Origin: Methanococcoides sp. LMO-2 | GTDB lineage: Archaea; Halobacteriota; Methanosarcinia; Methanosarcinales; Methanosarcinaceae | Assembly (NCBI RefSeq): GCF_038432375.1 | Contig: NZ_JBCAUS010000002.1 | Coordinates: 658,282 to 722,281 of the forward strand | Reading direction: 5' to 3' | DNA length: 64,000 nt | Part shown: one piece after another, positions 17,453 to 27,095 of the stretch | How positions within the stretch are numbered: position 1 is the stretch's first letter | How the letters are laid out: each line of letters opens with the position of its first letter | Position numbers and translations under genes: made by a program | The notes under the pieces: model-generated | The model's database searches: none | Seen by the model: the letters and a program-made list of their open reading frames with translations, nothing else | What the model was told of the DNA's origin: nothing

Positions 17453-17649
17453 ACTTCGCCGAAAGCGAACTTGCGCATTACTTTGGTTACCTTGATGGTA
17501 ACTTCGTCGCCGACGGAGGTGCCAGGTACAAAGATGACGAATCCGCTTACTCTTGCGATGCCGTCTCCTTCCCTTGCGATATCTTCAATTGTTACGTCGT
17601 ATGTTTCACCAGCTTCTACTGGTGCAGTTGATTCCATGTTGTTGAACAA
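17443..17649 (-). CDS. TRAM-domain RNA-binding protein (TTG start)
   Basis: A single-domain TRAM protein (68 residues) with VEAGETYDVTIEDIAREGDG, RVSGFVIFVPG and VGDEVTIKVTKV. Such proteins are abundant RNA chaperones in methanogens and are implicated in cold growth. Start choice: the sequence GGATGTGA, a near Shine-Dalgarno, lies 5 nt before TTG at 17647-17649. The resulting MFNNMEST aligns in length with the M. mazei homologue as I recall it. The ATG four codons later is too far from the Shine-Dalgarno. A close paralogue lies at 36199-36402. Confidence 0.9.
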   Translation of the reverse strand: MFNNMESTAPVEAGETYDVTIEDIAREGDGIARVSGFVIFVPGTSVGDEVTIKVTKVMRKFAFGEVAE

Positions 17650-17843
17650 ATATTTCACATCCTTTTGTGATGCTTGAAAGAACTAACTAAGCTGAAAAAC
17701 ATAATGGAAAAAGCAGCACATACGTGAGTAAATACTATTTAATACCTTACGTTCGAAGCAAGAAGTTTACTTTAAAGCAAACGATAGATAGTATGTATTA
17801 GATATAAGGATTCTGGTATAGGTAAGGAAAAACAACAGAGGGT

Positions 17844-18305
17844 TTAGTACCCCCCTCCAACCTGCAAAAGCTCGAAATCCAGCTCCTCAGGAACATTTGC
17901 CTTGAATACGAACACATTGCATCTCATATTCCGGGCCTCTGTAATGGCACGCTTCTGAGTATCTGTGATCTCACCATCGGACGTAGTAATGCAGAACATC
18001 TTCCTGTCGTTGTTGCTCACAAGGAAATCGAAATCCTCGGAATATGCCTTAAGGAAATCAACGAACTCCTTAAGCTCGTCCCATTTGTTGCACAGGTGGA
18101 TGTTCTTTGATGCGGAGTTCTCCACATACCAGTCCCTGCTCATGTACGGATAGGCATTGTACTGGTCCACAAGCTCATCAAAGCTTTTGTAGATCCGATC
18201 CACATCACGCTTGAGACTTATCCATTTCCAGTTCTGTTGTGCAAAGTACCTTGCTGCCAGAATCTCAACAATTGCTTTTTTATCATCAATATCCAGTTTC
18301 ATCAT
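17844..18305 (-). CDS. Uncharacterised soluble protein
   Basis: A protein of about 153 residues that I do not recognise. It has no signal peptide or membrane segment. The N-terminus looks helical (KKAIVEILAARYFAQQNWKW) and the C-terminal half looks alpha/beta (RKMFCITTSDGEITDTQKRA, CNVFVFKANVPEEL). The start is ambiguous among GTG 18311 and ATG 18305/18302; GGGTG upstream favours an ATG. It lies 27 bp downstream of the DHPS-like gene on the same strand, so it may be co-transcribed with it. Confidence 0.7.
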   Translation of the reverse strand: MMKLDIDDKKAIVEILAARYFAQQNWKWISLKRDVDRIYKSFDELVDQYNAYPYMSRDWYVENSASKNIHLCNKWDELKEFVDFLKAYSEDFDFLVSNNDRKMFCITTSDGEITDTQKRAITEARNMRCNVFVFKANVPEELDFELLQVGGGY

Positions 18306-18332
18306 AAACACCCGGAAATAAAAACTAAAAGA

Positions 18333-19799
18333 TCAAATATCATCATCCTGTGAATAGCTCCTTCCAAGACGAAGGGCTATTTCAGCTTTTTCAAGCTCGC
18401 ATCCCAGATAAGATGCATGGTCCACCTTTGATATGAGCTCCATCCTCATAATAGTGTCCATTATATCCCTTGCACTCTTTCCCACAATGGTCGCCTTCTC
18501 ATGCTGTGCGACGATAACACCACCATTGTCGTCTGCAGATATCCCGATCCTGAAAGGACCAAGTGGATCAAGAGTCCAACCCGCAAACTTCTGTGCCACC
18601 ACATGCTTCTCCGGCACCTCGACTTCCGGACGGCGGCGTTTCTCCTTAAGACGAAGAAGATCGATCCCAAGATCCTTCGGGGAACTTCCCCTCTCCTTTG
18701 CCAGTATCATCATGCTGGCCGCTGTGTTCAGCTCGCTTATGGTACCACGTGTCTTTTCACTGAACTCCGGCGTGAACAGGATACATGAACCCACATCTAC
18801 AGCAATGCCACACAGAGTTGCATTGACACCCACGGAATCTGCATCGATCAGTTCAGTAACATTACCCACACCAAAGAAGACAGGTATATCCGGATACTTT
18901 CCATGGAACCTGGAATATCTTACAATGGATCCGGTTATCCCATGACCGATCGGATCGAGCACAGGATCTGCGATTATATTGCTAATGCCTGCAGACCTGG
19001 CGGCATCAATATTTGCAACCAGGCTCTCAAAGCCCTCCCCTGCATCGGGGATCACAACCGCTGCAACATCGGCACCCGCGACTTCCCCTGCAACAGCATC
19101 AATATTGCTGGAATTCAAACTCAGCACAAGATCAACACCTTCTTCCAGTGCAGCCCTGATTAACGCAGGTTCCAGCGTATCAATGCTTATGGGAACAGTT
19201 GAAACCTCACGGGCTGTGCGGACAGCCCTCCTTATATCATCAGGAGATGCAGTCAGGGAAGCACCAAGATCGATTATGTCTGCACCTTTTTTAATAAAGG
19301 AAGCAATCCTCCCGGAAAGCTCATCCTCACCAAAACCGGTTGCATCCACTACTTCAGCCATCACCTTCATCCGCGAGCCGCCACCAAGCTTTACACTTCC
19401 AAGCATCATGATAGGTTCAGCGTCCTTCTCGATCTCAGCAAGGGTTTCCAGGGCAATGTCCCTCCACACATCAGTTAGAAGCTCGCATGCCGGAACCTCC
19501 AGAGAGAATTCCATTTCACCAACAAAGCGGAGCACATTGCTAAGATCATAAGCATGTTTGGGGCCCAGGTATATCTTGCACCCCAGTTCCTCTGCAACCA
19601 GTGAAAAATCCCCGGAACAAAGGCCAGGTACAAAGATCACATCATACTTCTTCTGCTGCTTTTTTAGTTCAGAGAGCAGCCTGTGAGGAGTTAGAAAGGC
19701 AGCTACTTCAATATCCAGAACAAGAACATCGGCGTTGTCAACTACAGAGAAACGAACGGTATTCTCTGCAAGCTTGCCTGTTGCGACCAGGATTTCCAT
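18333..19799 (-). CDS. Dihydropteroate synthase-like protein (archaeal MJ0107 type)
   Basis: A 488-residue protein with a central pterin-binding TIM barrel (about 160-370: FIKKGADIIDLGASLT, VPISIDTLEPALIRAALEEG, IIADPVLDPIGHG). An archaeal N-terminal domain and a C-terminal extension (from about 400, GWTLDPLGPFRIGISADDNGG) flank it. This is the long archaeal DHPS-related family proposed to act in tetrahydromethanopterin synthesis; the exact reaction is unproven. It starts with ATG at 19799. Confidence 0.85.
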   Translation of the reverse strand: MEILVATGKLAENTVRFSVVDNADVLVLDIEVAAFLTPHRLLSELKKQQKKYDVIFVPGLCSGDFSLVAEELGCKIYLGPKHAYDLSNVLRFVGEMEFSLEVPACELLTDVWRDIALETLAEIEKDAEPIMMLGSVKLGGGSRMKVMAEVVDATGFGEDELSGRIASFIKKGADIIDLGASLTASPDDIRRAVRTAREVSTVPISIDTLEPALIRAALEEGVDLVLSLNSSNIDAVAGEVAGADVAAVVIPDAGEGFESLVANIDAARSAGISNIIADPVLDPIGHGITGSIVRYSRFHGKYPDIPVFFGVGNVTELIDADSVGVNATLCGIAVDVGSCILFTPEFSEKTRGTISELNTAASMMILAKERGSSPKDLGIDLLRLKEKRRRPEVEVPEKHVVAQKFAGWTLDPLGPFRIGISADDNGGVIVAQHEKATIVGKSARDIMDTIMRMELISKVDHASYLGCELEKAEIALRLGRSYSQDDDI

Positions 19800-19958
19800 G
19801 ACCTAAGATTAGCTGCATCGTAAAAAAGAATATCCATTGATTAAAATAAGATCAAAAAAGCAGATCAAAAAGTTGTAAAATAGTGATGTTAAAAAGTGGT
19901 CTAAAAAAGTGGTGGAATAGGACCGGTGGTATTTCACACCAGCCCCATAGAACAGAAC

Positions 19959-21152
19959 TTACTGAATTATGTCAATTATGGAACCACCGTGTGATCCCTG
20001 GGAACCGATCGGTTCAACGACCGTTCTTCGTCCCCGCTCGGCCCGAGAAAAAGAGGAGGACCTCGTGTTGGTGTTTGTGTTTGTTGATGTGTTCTCAACA
20101 ATACCTGATTGGAACTGAGGACCAAGTACCTGTGCAGACTGCACACCGGTCATGATAGCCATGACACGTACCTTTCCTTCGTAATCGTCCCTGATACGTG
20201 CTCCCCAGATGACATTTGCATTTGGTGAAAGCTCATAGGTAAGGGATGCTGCGATCTCTTCTGCTTCCTTCAGGCTAAGGTCTGGACCTCCTGTGATGTG
20301 TACAAGGCTGCCTGTTGCACCTCTGTAGTCAACATCAAGGAGTGGGTGATTGAGTGCTGTGCGAACAACATCGTTGCTCTTGTCCTGATTCTTGCTGTCT
20401 CCAACAAGCATGACAGCAACGCCACCGCAGCCCATGATAGCACGGATATCTGCGTAGTCAAGGTTGATAAGAGATGGCTGTGTGATAGTCTCAGTGATTC
20501 CTTTTACGGTCTCAGCGATAAGCTGGTCCATAACGGAGAATGCCTGCTCGATAGGCAGGTTTGGAACGTAATCAAGAAGCCTGTTGTTGTCAAGAACGAT
20601 AACTGTGTCAGCTGCCCTGCGGAAGTCCTCAAGACCTTCTTCTGCCTTTACGGTACGTGCGCGCTCTACCCTGAACGGACTGGACACCATACCTACTACG
20701 ATAGCTCCCTGTTCCTTTGCGATCTCTGCAACAACAGGTGCTACACCGGTACCGGTTCCTCCACCCATACCAGCTGTTACGAAAACAAGGTCACTTTCCT
20801 TGAAGATCTCTTCAAGGGTACCGCGTGCAAGCTCTGCAGCTTTTGCACCAACTTCAGGATAACCGCCAGCACCAAGACCTCTTGTAAGGGTCTTACCGAC
20901 AAGGATCTTCTTGTCAGCACGGATGTGATCCAGATGCTGTTTATCGGTATTAATAGCAATAGTCTCTGCACCTTCGATACCGATGTTGTACAATCGGTTG
21001 ATGGTGTTGTTTCCAGCACCGCCACAACCAACGATGGTGATCCGAGGCATTCCGAATCCTTCAAACTGGTCGTCTGCTGATACTGACTGTCTGTACTCTC
21101 TTTCTTTTTCTGAGTGTTTTAATGCTTCCTGTACTATAGACTGCACGTTCAT
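19959..21152 (-). CDS. ftsZ: Cell division protein FtsZ
   Basis: Tubulin-like GTPase that builds the division ring, 397 residues from the ATG at 21152 ([11 protein letters not shown]). It has GCGGAGNN, the tubulin signature [10 protein letters not shown] near residue 130, [12 protein letters not shown], and the T7-loop [12 protein letters not shown] variable linker with [11 protein letters not shown] leads to a short conserved tail (GSIIDIIQ) that may bind partners such as SepF. An ATG seven codons upstream is possible but lacks a Shine-Dalgarno. The leader is long and probably structured. Confidence 0.97.
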   Translation of the reverse strand: MNVQSIVQEALKHSEKEREYRQSVSADDQFEGFGMPRITIVGCGGAGNNTINRLYNIGIEGAETIAINTDKQHLDHIRADKKILVGKTLTRGLGAGGYPEVGAKAAELARGTLEEIFKESDLVFVTAGMGGGTGTGVAPVVAEIAKEQGAIVVGMVSSPFRVERARTVKAEEGLEDFRRAADTVIVLDNNRLLDYVPNLPIEQAFSVMDQLIAETVKGITETITQPSLINLDYADIRAIMGCGGVAVMLVGDSKNQDKSNDVVRTALNHPLLDVDYRGATGSLVHITGGPDLSLKEAEEIAASLTYELSPNANVIWGARIRDDYEGKVRVMAIMTGVQSAQVLGPQFQSGIVENTSTNTNTNTRSSSFSRAERGRRTVVEPIGSQGSHGGSIIDIIQ

Positions 21153-21500
21153 CCCCTCTCTTGGATATCGCATTCTACTGCAATTTACGTGTTTCCACGC
21201 CGACTGTATTCAGATTAATATTATTCTCCTTTCAATAATGTCAGGAGATCTTCCTCTCTTGTCCGCAAGCATCCTTGCGGCCGTCCGTGTTGTAAGCGAA
21301 CGGTTATGTTCCGGCAAAAATGAAGTTGTATAGAGTAGTCACTACACACATTAGTAACTACTATCGGAAACCCGATAATATTCTTCACATCGCCCTCTCT
21401 TGCTGCCAGAAATAAATCTGGCATATGGAACAGACATTATCGACAAATATCCAAACATAAATATTTACCGGATCCATTCCAAGTATGACTGTCGTCTGAA
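21153..21500 (-). ncRNA. Long structured ftsZ leader or small RNA
   Basis: The nearest good TATA boxes for ftsZ lie at 21504-21530, so the leader would be about 330 nt. Read on the minus strand it contains stems at 21404-21423 (TGCCAGA/TCTGGCA), 21362-21377 (TATCGG/CCGATA) and 21263-21280 (CCGCAAG/CTTGCGG, 4-nt loop). An ATTATT/AATAAT stem with a GAAAGGAG loop lies near 21220-21240. The part from 21258 to 21315 is clearly more GC-rich than the surrounding intergenic DNA, as is common for structured RNA in AT-rich genomes. I do not recognise the RNA family. Confidence 0.4.
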
Positions 21501-21503
21501 AAT

Positions 21504-21546
21504 ACTATTTATAGATATTAATATATAAGGCTATCGACAATTGTCG
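21504..21546. promoter_or_regulatory. ftsZ/AIM24 divergent promoter region with CGACAATTGTCG palindrome
   Basis: On the minus strand, TATA-like CTATAAATAG (21504-21513) and CTTATATATT (21520-21529) face ftsZ. Directly upstream is the perfect 12-bp palindrome CGACAATTGTCG (21535-21546). Related half-sites recur at 21439 (TATCGACAAATA) and 21606 (TATTGTCGAATT). From 21547 to 21789 there is no gene, only AT-rich leader and promoter DNA for the rightward gene. The palindrome may be an operator. Confidence 0.5.
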
Positions 21547-21789
21547 CAAACGTCTTGGACATCACTGCAATCGATTTGTGTTTCAGCACGATCCAAACTT
21601 AGAATATTGTCGAATTTTATCGATCATGCAGGAATAATAGAGCAGACAAAAATCCCAGGTATAATTAAAAGATAGGACGATAAGATATTTTAAATATATT
21701 TAATGTTTTGAATACATAGGAATTATTCCAGACCGGGGGAAGATCTGGACCGGACAATAGAAAGTTGAAACATCAAAGGACATGATAGC

Positions 21790-22488
21790 ATGGGAAGATA
21801 TTCAATAGAAGAATTTATCGATCAGACTGGCCAGAGAGACCTAGGAGAAGGATTATTCGAACTTGAAAGGGACAGGATGCTTGAGCTTAATCTCAATGGC
21901 AGGGTCTGGACAAAACGCGGTTCAATGATCGCCTACCTTGGCGATGTAAAGTTCACAAGGGAAGGGGTTCTCGAACACGGTGTTGGCAAGATGCTGAAAA
22001 AAGCAGTCACTGGAGAGGGAGTCAGCCTTACCAAAGCAGAAGGAAGGGGAAAAGTATACCTTGCTGACGAAGGTAAGAAGATCTCTATCCTCAAACTGGA
22101 CAATGATTCCATCTTTGTCAACGGCAATGACCTGCTTGCATTTGAAGACGGGATAAACTGGGACATCAAGATAATGAAGAAGGTCACTGGAATGCTTGCC
22201 GGAGGACTTTTCAACGTCAAACTTGAGGGAAGCGGAATGGTTGCCATCACTACACACTATGACCCACTTACACTCCAGGTGACAAAGGACAGACCGGTAT
22301 TCACCGACCCTAACGCAACGGTCGCATGGTCAGGAAATCTTAAGCCGGACCTTAAAACAGACGTCTCCCTGAAGACATTTGTCGGACGATCAAGCGGAGA
22401 AAGTGTACAGATGGCCTTTAAAGGCGAAGGATTTGTCGTGATACAGCCATACGAGGAATTACCATTCCAGACGGCACCTCCGGCCTGA
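21790..22488 (+). CDS. AIM24 family protein
   Basis: A 232-residue protein of the AIM24/DUF124 family (TRAP-like beta-sandwich fold). Typical blocks are [67 protein letters not shown] and the C-terminal [11 protein letters not shown]. The function in archaea is unknown; yeast Aim24 acts in mitochondrial membrane organisation. It is monocistronic, divergent from ftsZ, and followed by a clear terminator. Confidence 0.9.
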   Translation: MGRYSIEEFIDQTGQRDLGEGLFELERDRMLELNLNGRVWTKRGSMIAYLGDVKFTREGVLEHGVGKMLKKAVTGEGVSLTKAEGRGKVYLADEGKKISILKLDNDSIFVNGNDLLAFEDGINWDIKIMKKVTGMLAGGLFNVKLEGSGMVAITTHYDPLTLQVTKDRPVFTDPNATVAWSGNLKPDLKTDVSLKTFVGRSSGESVQMAFKGEGFVVIQPYEELPFQTAPPA

Positions 22489-22515
22489 AGTTCAATAACA
22501 ATAGCAACTTAAAAT

Positions 22516-22547
22516 GAAGGTGCAACAATGCACCTTCCAGACTTTTT
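22516..22547 (+). terminator. Terminator after the AIM24 gene
   Basis: A hairpin with an 8-bp perfect stem GAAGGTGC/GCACCTTC (22516-22523 and 22530-22537) and 6-nt loop is followed by CAGACTTTTTC, 28 bp after the stop codon. Confidence 0.7.
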
Positions 22548-22586
22548 CTAACTAAATACTTGATGAAATGCACCTGCGAGCCAGGT

Positions 22587-23300
22587 TCATCCTTTTGTTA
22601 TACACTCATAACGTACATCGGCCCGGCTTATTTTTGGCACATCGCCCCACATTCCCATATACTCGCCCTGTACCAGAAGAGCACCGTCAATTCCCGGAAC
22701 ATCCTTCACAACATCAAAAGCCTTCTCCACAGCACCCCTGCCAATATCTGTGGCATTCGACAGGGCAGTTGCTGCAGAATCTGCCAGGGATACATCATCT
22801 GAAAAAATCACAGCAGCATCCGCCATACCAAAACTTATGGACGGCCCCACGGTACCCGAAGAAGTGCAGATCCCACGAATTCCGGAGGAAGGTTCGATAA
22901 CAAGTCCGATATCCTTAATGGAAGAATTACCTGCATAGATCCCAATGATTACCTCCCGGTCATTGATCATGGCAATATCCCCGCCATTATCAACAATGGC
23001 ATAGGAAGCACCTGCCTCGACCATGGCCTCTACGGCAAGTGACGATATCGTACCTGCGACCGCGCTCATGGGACCAATACCCATGGCATTACCTGCCCTT
23101 ACAAGCCTTTTGACGACCTCAGGTGCATCATCACTGCATTTGTGAGGCTCCAGTGTTATCTTAAAGTAAGGATCACGAAGGATGTAACTCTCCAGTTTTG
23201 CCCTGTGAAGTGCAATAGCATCCTTTGCTGCCTTAATATGAGACCCCTCATCACCTACTATGGTGACAATGGTCTCCTTAAGCTGGAAATGTTCTTTCAT
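22587..23300 (-). CDS. UPF0280 (COG2122, ApbE-related) protein of sulfide assimilation
   Basis: A 237-residue UPF0280 protein with [20 protein letters not shown], the [10 protein letters not shown] block and the [17 protein letters not shown] block. Family precedent: the M. acetivorans COG2122 protein MA1715 is needed for efficient sulfide assimilation into homocysteine. Here the gene is the last of an operon with the NIL-ferredoxin and COG1900 genes, 9 bp after the former, which supports one shared pathway. The catalytic role is not established. Confidence 0.88.
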   Translation of the reverse strand: MKEHFQLKETIVTIVGDEGSHIKAAKDAIALHRAKLESYILRDPYFKITLEPHKCSDDAPEVVKRLVRAGNAMGIGPMSAVAGTISSLAVEAMVEAGASYAIVDNGGDIAMINDREVIIGIYAGNSSIKDIGLVIEPSSGIRGICTSSGTVGPSISFGMADAAVIFSDDVSLADSAATALSNATDIGRGAVEKAFDVVKDVPGIDGALLVQGEYMGMWGDVPKISRADVRYECITKG

Positions 23301-23309
23301 AGACAGATA

Positions 23310-23696
23310 TTAGTGACCGAGTGTCAAAGCGTTATGCGGGCACATCTTAATGCAGGTACCACACTGGATACACTTGTCTGAATCTACCTCAAGGCTCCAG
23401 TCATCTGCAAATGAGAATACCTTTACAGGGCACACAGAGATACAAGCGCCGCATTCCACACATTCTTCCTCATCCCTGCTGATCGGAGTGTCAAGCACAA
23501 GCACCTCAGCGCCCTTGCCAACAAGAGAGTCCTTTATCTTCCGGAACTGGTCGGAAGTTATCTCTGCCACGACCTCACCACGGGTAGGGTCGAAATGTGC
23601 CTGAGAAATGTTCAACAGTGCACCGGTCTCCATAATTGATTCTGCAAGTATGGGCTTTGTAACGATGTCCGCAGCTATGTTTATCTTTATCATCAT
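23310..23696 (-). CDS. NIL-domain ferredoxin of homocysteine synthesis
   Basis: A 128-residue protein. An N-terminal NIL domain (1-75, INIAADIVTKPILAESI) is followed by two [4Fe-4S] sites (C79/C82/C85/C89 and C109/C112/C115/C119). It corresponds to M. acetivorans MA1822, the electron-transfer partner needed with the COG1900 protein to make homocysteine from sulfide and aspartate semialdehyde. The start lies 2 bp beyond the preceding stop codon, so the pair is tightly coupled. Confidence 0.92.
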   Translation of the reverse strand: MMIKINIAADIVTKPILAESIMETGALLNISQAHFDPTRGEVVAEITSDQFRKIKDSLVGKGAEVLVLDTPISRDEEECVECGACISVCPVKVFSFADDWSLEVDSDKCIQCGTCIKMCPHNALTLGH

Positions 23697-23698
23697 GA

Positions 23699-25201
23699 TT
23701 AGTGCCTCCTTGCAAGCAGTTTGCTGATATCATCACTTGTGACTATACCCACCACATGCCTGTTTGAATCGATAACCGGGAGTGCAGAGACATTGTTGCT
23801 GTCCAGCTTGAAAGCTGAGACGTCCACGGCCTCATCCGGGCTTGCAGTAACGACCTTCCGCGTCATTATGTCCTTTACAAGATTATGTTCATCCTTTGCA
23901 ACTGCCTTTGAGATATCCCATGCGGTTACAATACCAACAAGGTGATTGCCACTATCCACCACAGGCAGGTGGTTGAACTGTTTTTCCATAATTACCTTGG
24001 CAGCATCATGGAAACCTGCATCCTCCCGGATTGTTGTCACATCAGAGGACATGATATCCATCACATGCGGATTGGCATTGGTCTGTTTCATTGCATTGCA
24101 GGCGGTATCCCGGGGAAGACGCTCCACAGGCATGCTTACAAAGAACTCACCGTTACGGATCCATTGCTTTAGTTCATTGGCTATCTCACGGGATTTCTTG
24201 AAGCTTGACATTGGAGAGGTCGGAACCTCTTTACCATTGATATCTATGGAACCTGAGCGAAGTTCACCATATGTTACTGTCCTGAGAACCGGACGGTCCC
24301 TGCTCGGGACACCATAATCCAGGACATTTGTAACAATATCATCATCTGTTACAGCAGTAGCTTTTGCAATATCCTCGTTGAGGACAGGGATAGGAATACC
24401 CATTCCAACATAGAGTGATGAGCCATAACCTTTAAAAGTTGCAGCACGGATGTATTCAGGACTCATCTCCTTGAGGTCACCTTTGAGCATCAGAGTACCA
24501 AAGCCTGCTGCAGGTGAGTGCTGAGTACCTTCTCCTACAACATAACCCTGAGTCCCTCCGAGGAAGATACGTGTACCTGTACCGATGGTCTCATAGTTTG
24601 GATCATTATGCATCGGCGAAAGGACACCGGCACCGGAGTAAGTTACATTTCCGTTATGGGGCAGCAAAGCGCCCATATAAGTGTGCAGAGTGTGGTTTGT
24701 GCTGTTGGTCGCAGCATTATACTTCTGGTATGAGTTACGAGGATTGAGCATGATCGCCTGATTCAGGTCATATATGTTGATGGTCGTATCAATGACCTTC
24801 CTGGGATAGCAGTCAGTTCCGGGGGAAATCCCGTGTATATCAATGGAATTGCCACGGACAAGGTCCTCTATTACATGAGCACCACCATAGTCCATTCCCT
24901 TTGACTGGGATTGCTGGGTCGCACCTATGTAGGCATCCACGGCAGCAACACCGGAATACGCTTCCACGTCATTGAGCCACATTTTGCTTATCCTGATAGG
25001 AGGTTCCGAGTGACCAAAGTTCAACCATACGCCTGATGAGCACATGGCGCCAAAGGTACCTGTAGTTACAACATCCACTTCCTTAGCGGCACCTTCTGCC
25101 CCCAATTCGCCAACAATATCGACCATTTCTTCGGCAGTTACAACATTAACACTGCCATCACGTATCCTGTCATTGATCTCATGAATTGTTTTTTTGACCA
25201 T
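23699..25201 (-). CDS. Homocysteine biosynthesis protein (COG1900/DUF39 plus CBS domains)
   Basis: A 500-residue protein. The N-terminal HcyBio domain (about 1-360; GTFGAMCSSGVWLNFGHSEPP, GTDCYPRK, GTRIFLGGTQGYVVGEGTQH) is followed by two CBS domains (about 380-500; VVDSGNHLVGIVT, VIDSNRHVVGIVT) that may bind an adenosyl regulator. It corresponds to M. acetivorans MA1821, required for homocysteine formation from aspartate semialdehyde and sulfide. The ATG at 25201 has AGAGGT 7 nt upstream; a 25-codon upstream extension is unlikely. The conserved Cys in SSGVW and GTDC are candidate catalytic residues. Confidence 0.92.
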   Translation of the reverse strand: MVKKTIHEINDRIRDGSVNVVTAEEMVDIVGELGAEGAAKEVDVVTTGTFGAMCSSGVWLNFGHSEPPIRISKMWLNDVEAYSGVAAVDAYIGATQQSQSKGMDYGGAHVIEDLVRGNSIDIHGISPGTDCYPRKVIDTTINIYDLNQAIMLNPRNSYQKYNAATNSTNHTLHTYMGALLPHNGNVTYSGAGVLSPMHNDPNYETIGTGTRIFLGGTQGYVVGEGTQHSPAAGFGTLMLKGDLKEMSPEYIRAATFKGYGSSLYVGMGIPIPVLNEDIAKATAVTDDDIVTNVLDYGVPSRDRPVLRTVTYGELRSGSIDINGKEVPTSPMSSFKKSREIANELKQWIRNGEFFVSMPVERLPRDTACNAMKQTNANPHVMDIMSSDVTTIREDAGFHDAAKVIMEKQFNHLPVVDSGNHLVGIVTAWDISKAVAKDEHNLVKDIMTRKVVTASPDEAVDVSAFKLDSNNVSALPVIDSNRHVVGIVTSDDISKLLARRH

Positions 25202-25418
25202 TTCTAGTACCTCTGCATTATATTCGGTAATAATCGCAGTTGCATATATTACTTCCGGTAATTTACAGCCATGCATAATATGACCTGAAGATCAAAACCG
25301 ATCATGAAAAAAGAACATCGTTGCAGAAATATCGGATGCTGAAGCTAAAATAGAATCTGAACTCAAAAAAGAAAAAAAGAAAAATGGTCACAGGATTGTA
25401 AAAAGATAGTGGAAGAGA

Positions 25419-27095
25419 TTACTTTGGCAATGTGATATGCACAGTAGTGCCAAACCCTTCCAGACTCTTCAGCCAGATCTTACCGTTGTGGACATCAATG
25501 ATCCTCTTGGTAACATGCAGACCCAGACCGGTACCGCCATAGACCCTTGTAAGAGAGCCATCCACCTGGTAAAAACTGTCAAAGACCTTATCAACTTCAT
25601 CTTTGGGAATTCCAATACCATTATCCTTCACACGAATGTGGATCTGATCCGGTTCATCCTGGACAGAAACAGTGACCTCCCCTTCGGACATGAACTTGAC
25701 CGCATTATCAATAATATTGTTCAAAGCAGTTGACAGGCGCTCTTCATCACCACATATGTTCGAAATGTTCTCAGGGATATCTTCCTTGAAGACAATGTTG
25801 TTCGCACCTGCATGAGCGCGTGCAACCTCTATAGAATTGCCTATGAATCTCCTGACTGAAACGGTGGTGAAATTGTATTTGTATTTACCTTCTTTTTCCA
25901 TGCTCATGTAAAGAAGGGAATCGATAAGGCTCCTGAGCTTTTCAGCATTCCTTACAACAGCATCATTAGCCCTTTTCTGCTCGGTTGTCAATGGACCGAA
26001 CTTTCCTTCACCCAGAAGCTCACTGAAGCCTTTGATAGATATCATAGGCGTCTTCAGTTCGTGGCTTAAGTTTGCAAAGAACTCGTTCTTCATCTTATCG
26101 ACAGAACGGAGGTCCTCATAATCACCCTGCGTCTTCTCGAACAGCTGGGCATTCTCGATGGCAATACCAATGTGTTTGCCAACATGCTCAAGGACCTTTA
26201 TGTTCTTCTCATTGAGCGAATCCTTATCAGAGGTCAGCAGGAGAACAAAACCAACCACTTTATCGTGAGAATAAAGGTAGAATGTAAGGTTGTTCCTTGT
26301 TACAAAGCGTGAACCTCTCCGGACTACCTCTTCAGAGATGGTGGCATGCTTCGGGAGGTCTGCAACATTCTTGAACATATCCTCTTCCTTAGAGTAAGAT
26401 ATACTGGATGCCAGCTCCCCCTCAGGCCCTATATGCGCCCTGAGATTTGCCTCCATTTGATCGTGATCAATAATATATACGCCTCCTGCCTCGATGTCCA
26501 GAAGATCACCGATCTCCATCAGGATCTCCGATAGCAGGTCATCGATGTCCAGCGACTCTGATGCCAGAGTTACCGCGGAATACAGTACAGAAATATCACG
26601 TTCATTATCCGCAATCTCCTTTTCAGCAAGCTTGCGATGCGTTATATCAAAAATAATTCCATAGAAATGACTTACGCTTTGGTCAGTGTTCCGCTCTATA
26701 AGCGTGCTCTCATAAACCCACCTGACATCCTCAGACTCTGTCAGAAGCCGGTATTCACAGTTGAATTGCTCTTTTCCTTCAGCAACCGAAGTGCTGATGG
26801 CATTCCGGACATCTTCCCTGTCATCCGGATGCAGAATATTGTGATAAGGCAAAGTACCAGATACAAAATCATCCTTATTGTATCCGAACCTTTCAACGTT
26901 CTCTGTGACAAACTCTACAGGACGATCATCTTCTGCAGACCAGAAGAAGATCACTGCAGGGCTTCTGTTAATGATAGATTCCAGCAGAGCCTTGGTCTCG
27001 GCTGAGTTTTTAATTTCTTCAAGTGATTGCTTTAGGACCGACTCCAGGTCGACCTTTCCACAAATACCCATAGACACATCTTGTTCTTCATTCAT
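25419..27095 (-). CDS. Soluble histidine kinase (PAS-GAF-HisKA-HATPase)
   Basis: A 558-residue cytoplasmic sensor kinase with no membrane segment. A PAS/PAC domain (about 40-165, ILHPDDREDV) is followed by a GAF domain (about 180-320), HisKA with H345 in LSHELKTP, and an HATPase with NAVKF, DNGIGI and GTGLGL boxes. No response regulator is adjacent. The PAS resembles that of the membrane kinase at 8323-10602 (both carry an RSPAV/HSPVTVF opening and an ILHPDD or IIHPDD block), suggesting a shared signal type or recent family expansion. Confidence 0.92.
   Translation of the reverse strand: MNEEQDVSMGICGKVDLESVLKQSLEEIKNSAETKALLESIINRSPAVIFFWSAEDDRPVEFVTENVERFGYNKDDFVSGTLPYHNILHPDDREDVRNAISTSVAEGKEQFNCEYRLLTESEDVRWVYESTLIERNTDQSVSHFYGIIFDITHRKLAEKEIADNERDISVLYSAVTLASESLDIDDLLSEILMEIGDLLDIEAGGVYIIDHDQMEANLRAHIGPEGELASSISYSKEEDMFKNVADLPKHATISEEVVRRGSRFVTRNNLTFYLYSHDKVVGFVLLLTSDKDSLNEKNIKVLEHVGKHIGIAIENAQLFEKTQGDYEDLRSVDKMKNEFFANLSHELKTPMISIKGFSELLGEGKFGPLTTEQKRANDAVVRNAEKLRSLIDSLLYMSMEKEGKYKYNFTTVSVRRFIGNSIEVARAHAGANNIVFKEDIPENISNICGDEERLSTALNNIIDNAVKFMSEGEVTVSVQDEPDQIHIRVKDNGIGIPKDEVDKVFDSFYQVDGSLTRVYGGTGLGLHVTKRIIDVHNGKIWLKSLEGFGTTVHITLPK

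Noticed and set aside
20298..21080. Long plus-strand open frame inside ftsZ
   Set aside because: It overlaps the conserved FtsZ GTPase core on the other strand, with a composition unlike a protein.
21221..21424. 67-codon minus-strand frame in the ftsZ leader
   Set aside because: No clear Shine-Dalgarno, an unusual composition, and it coincides with the stem-loops; a structured leader explains the sequence better.
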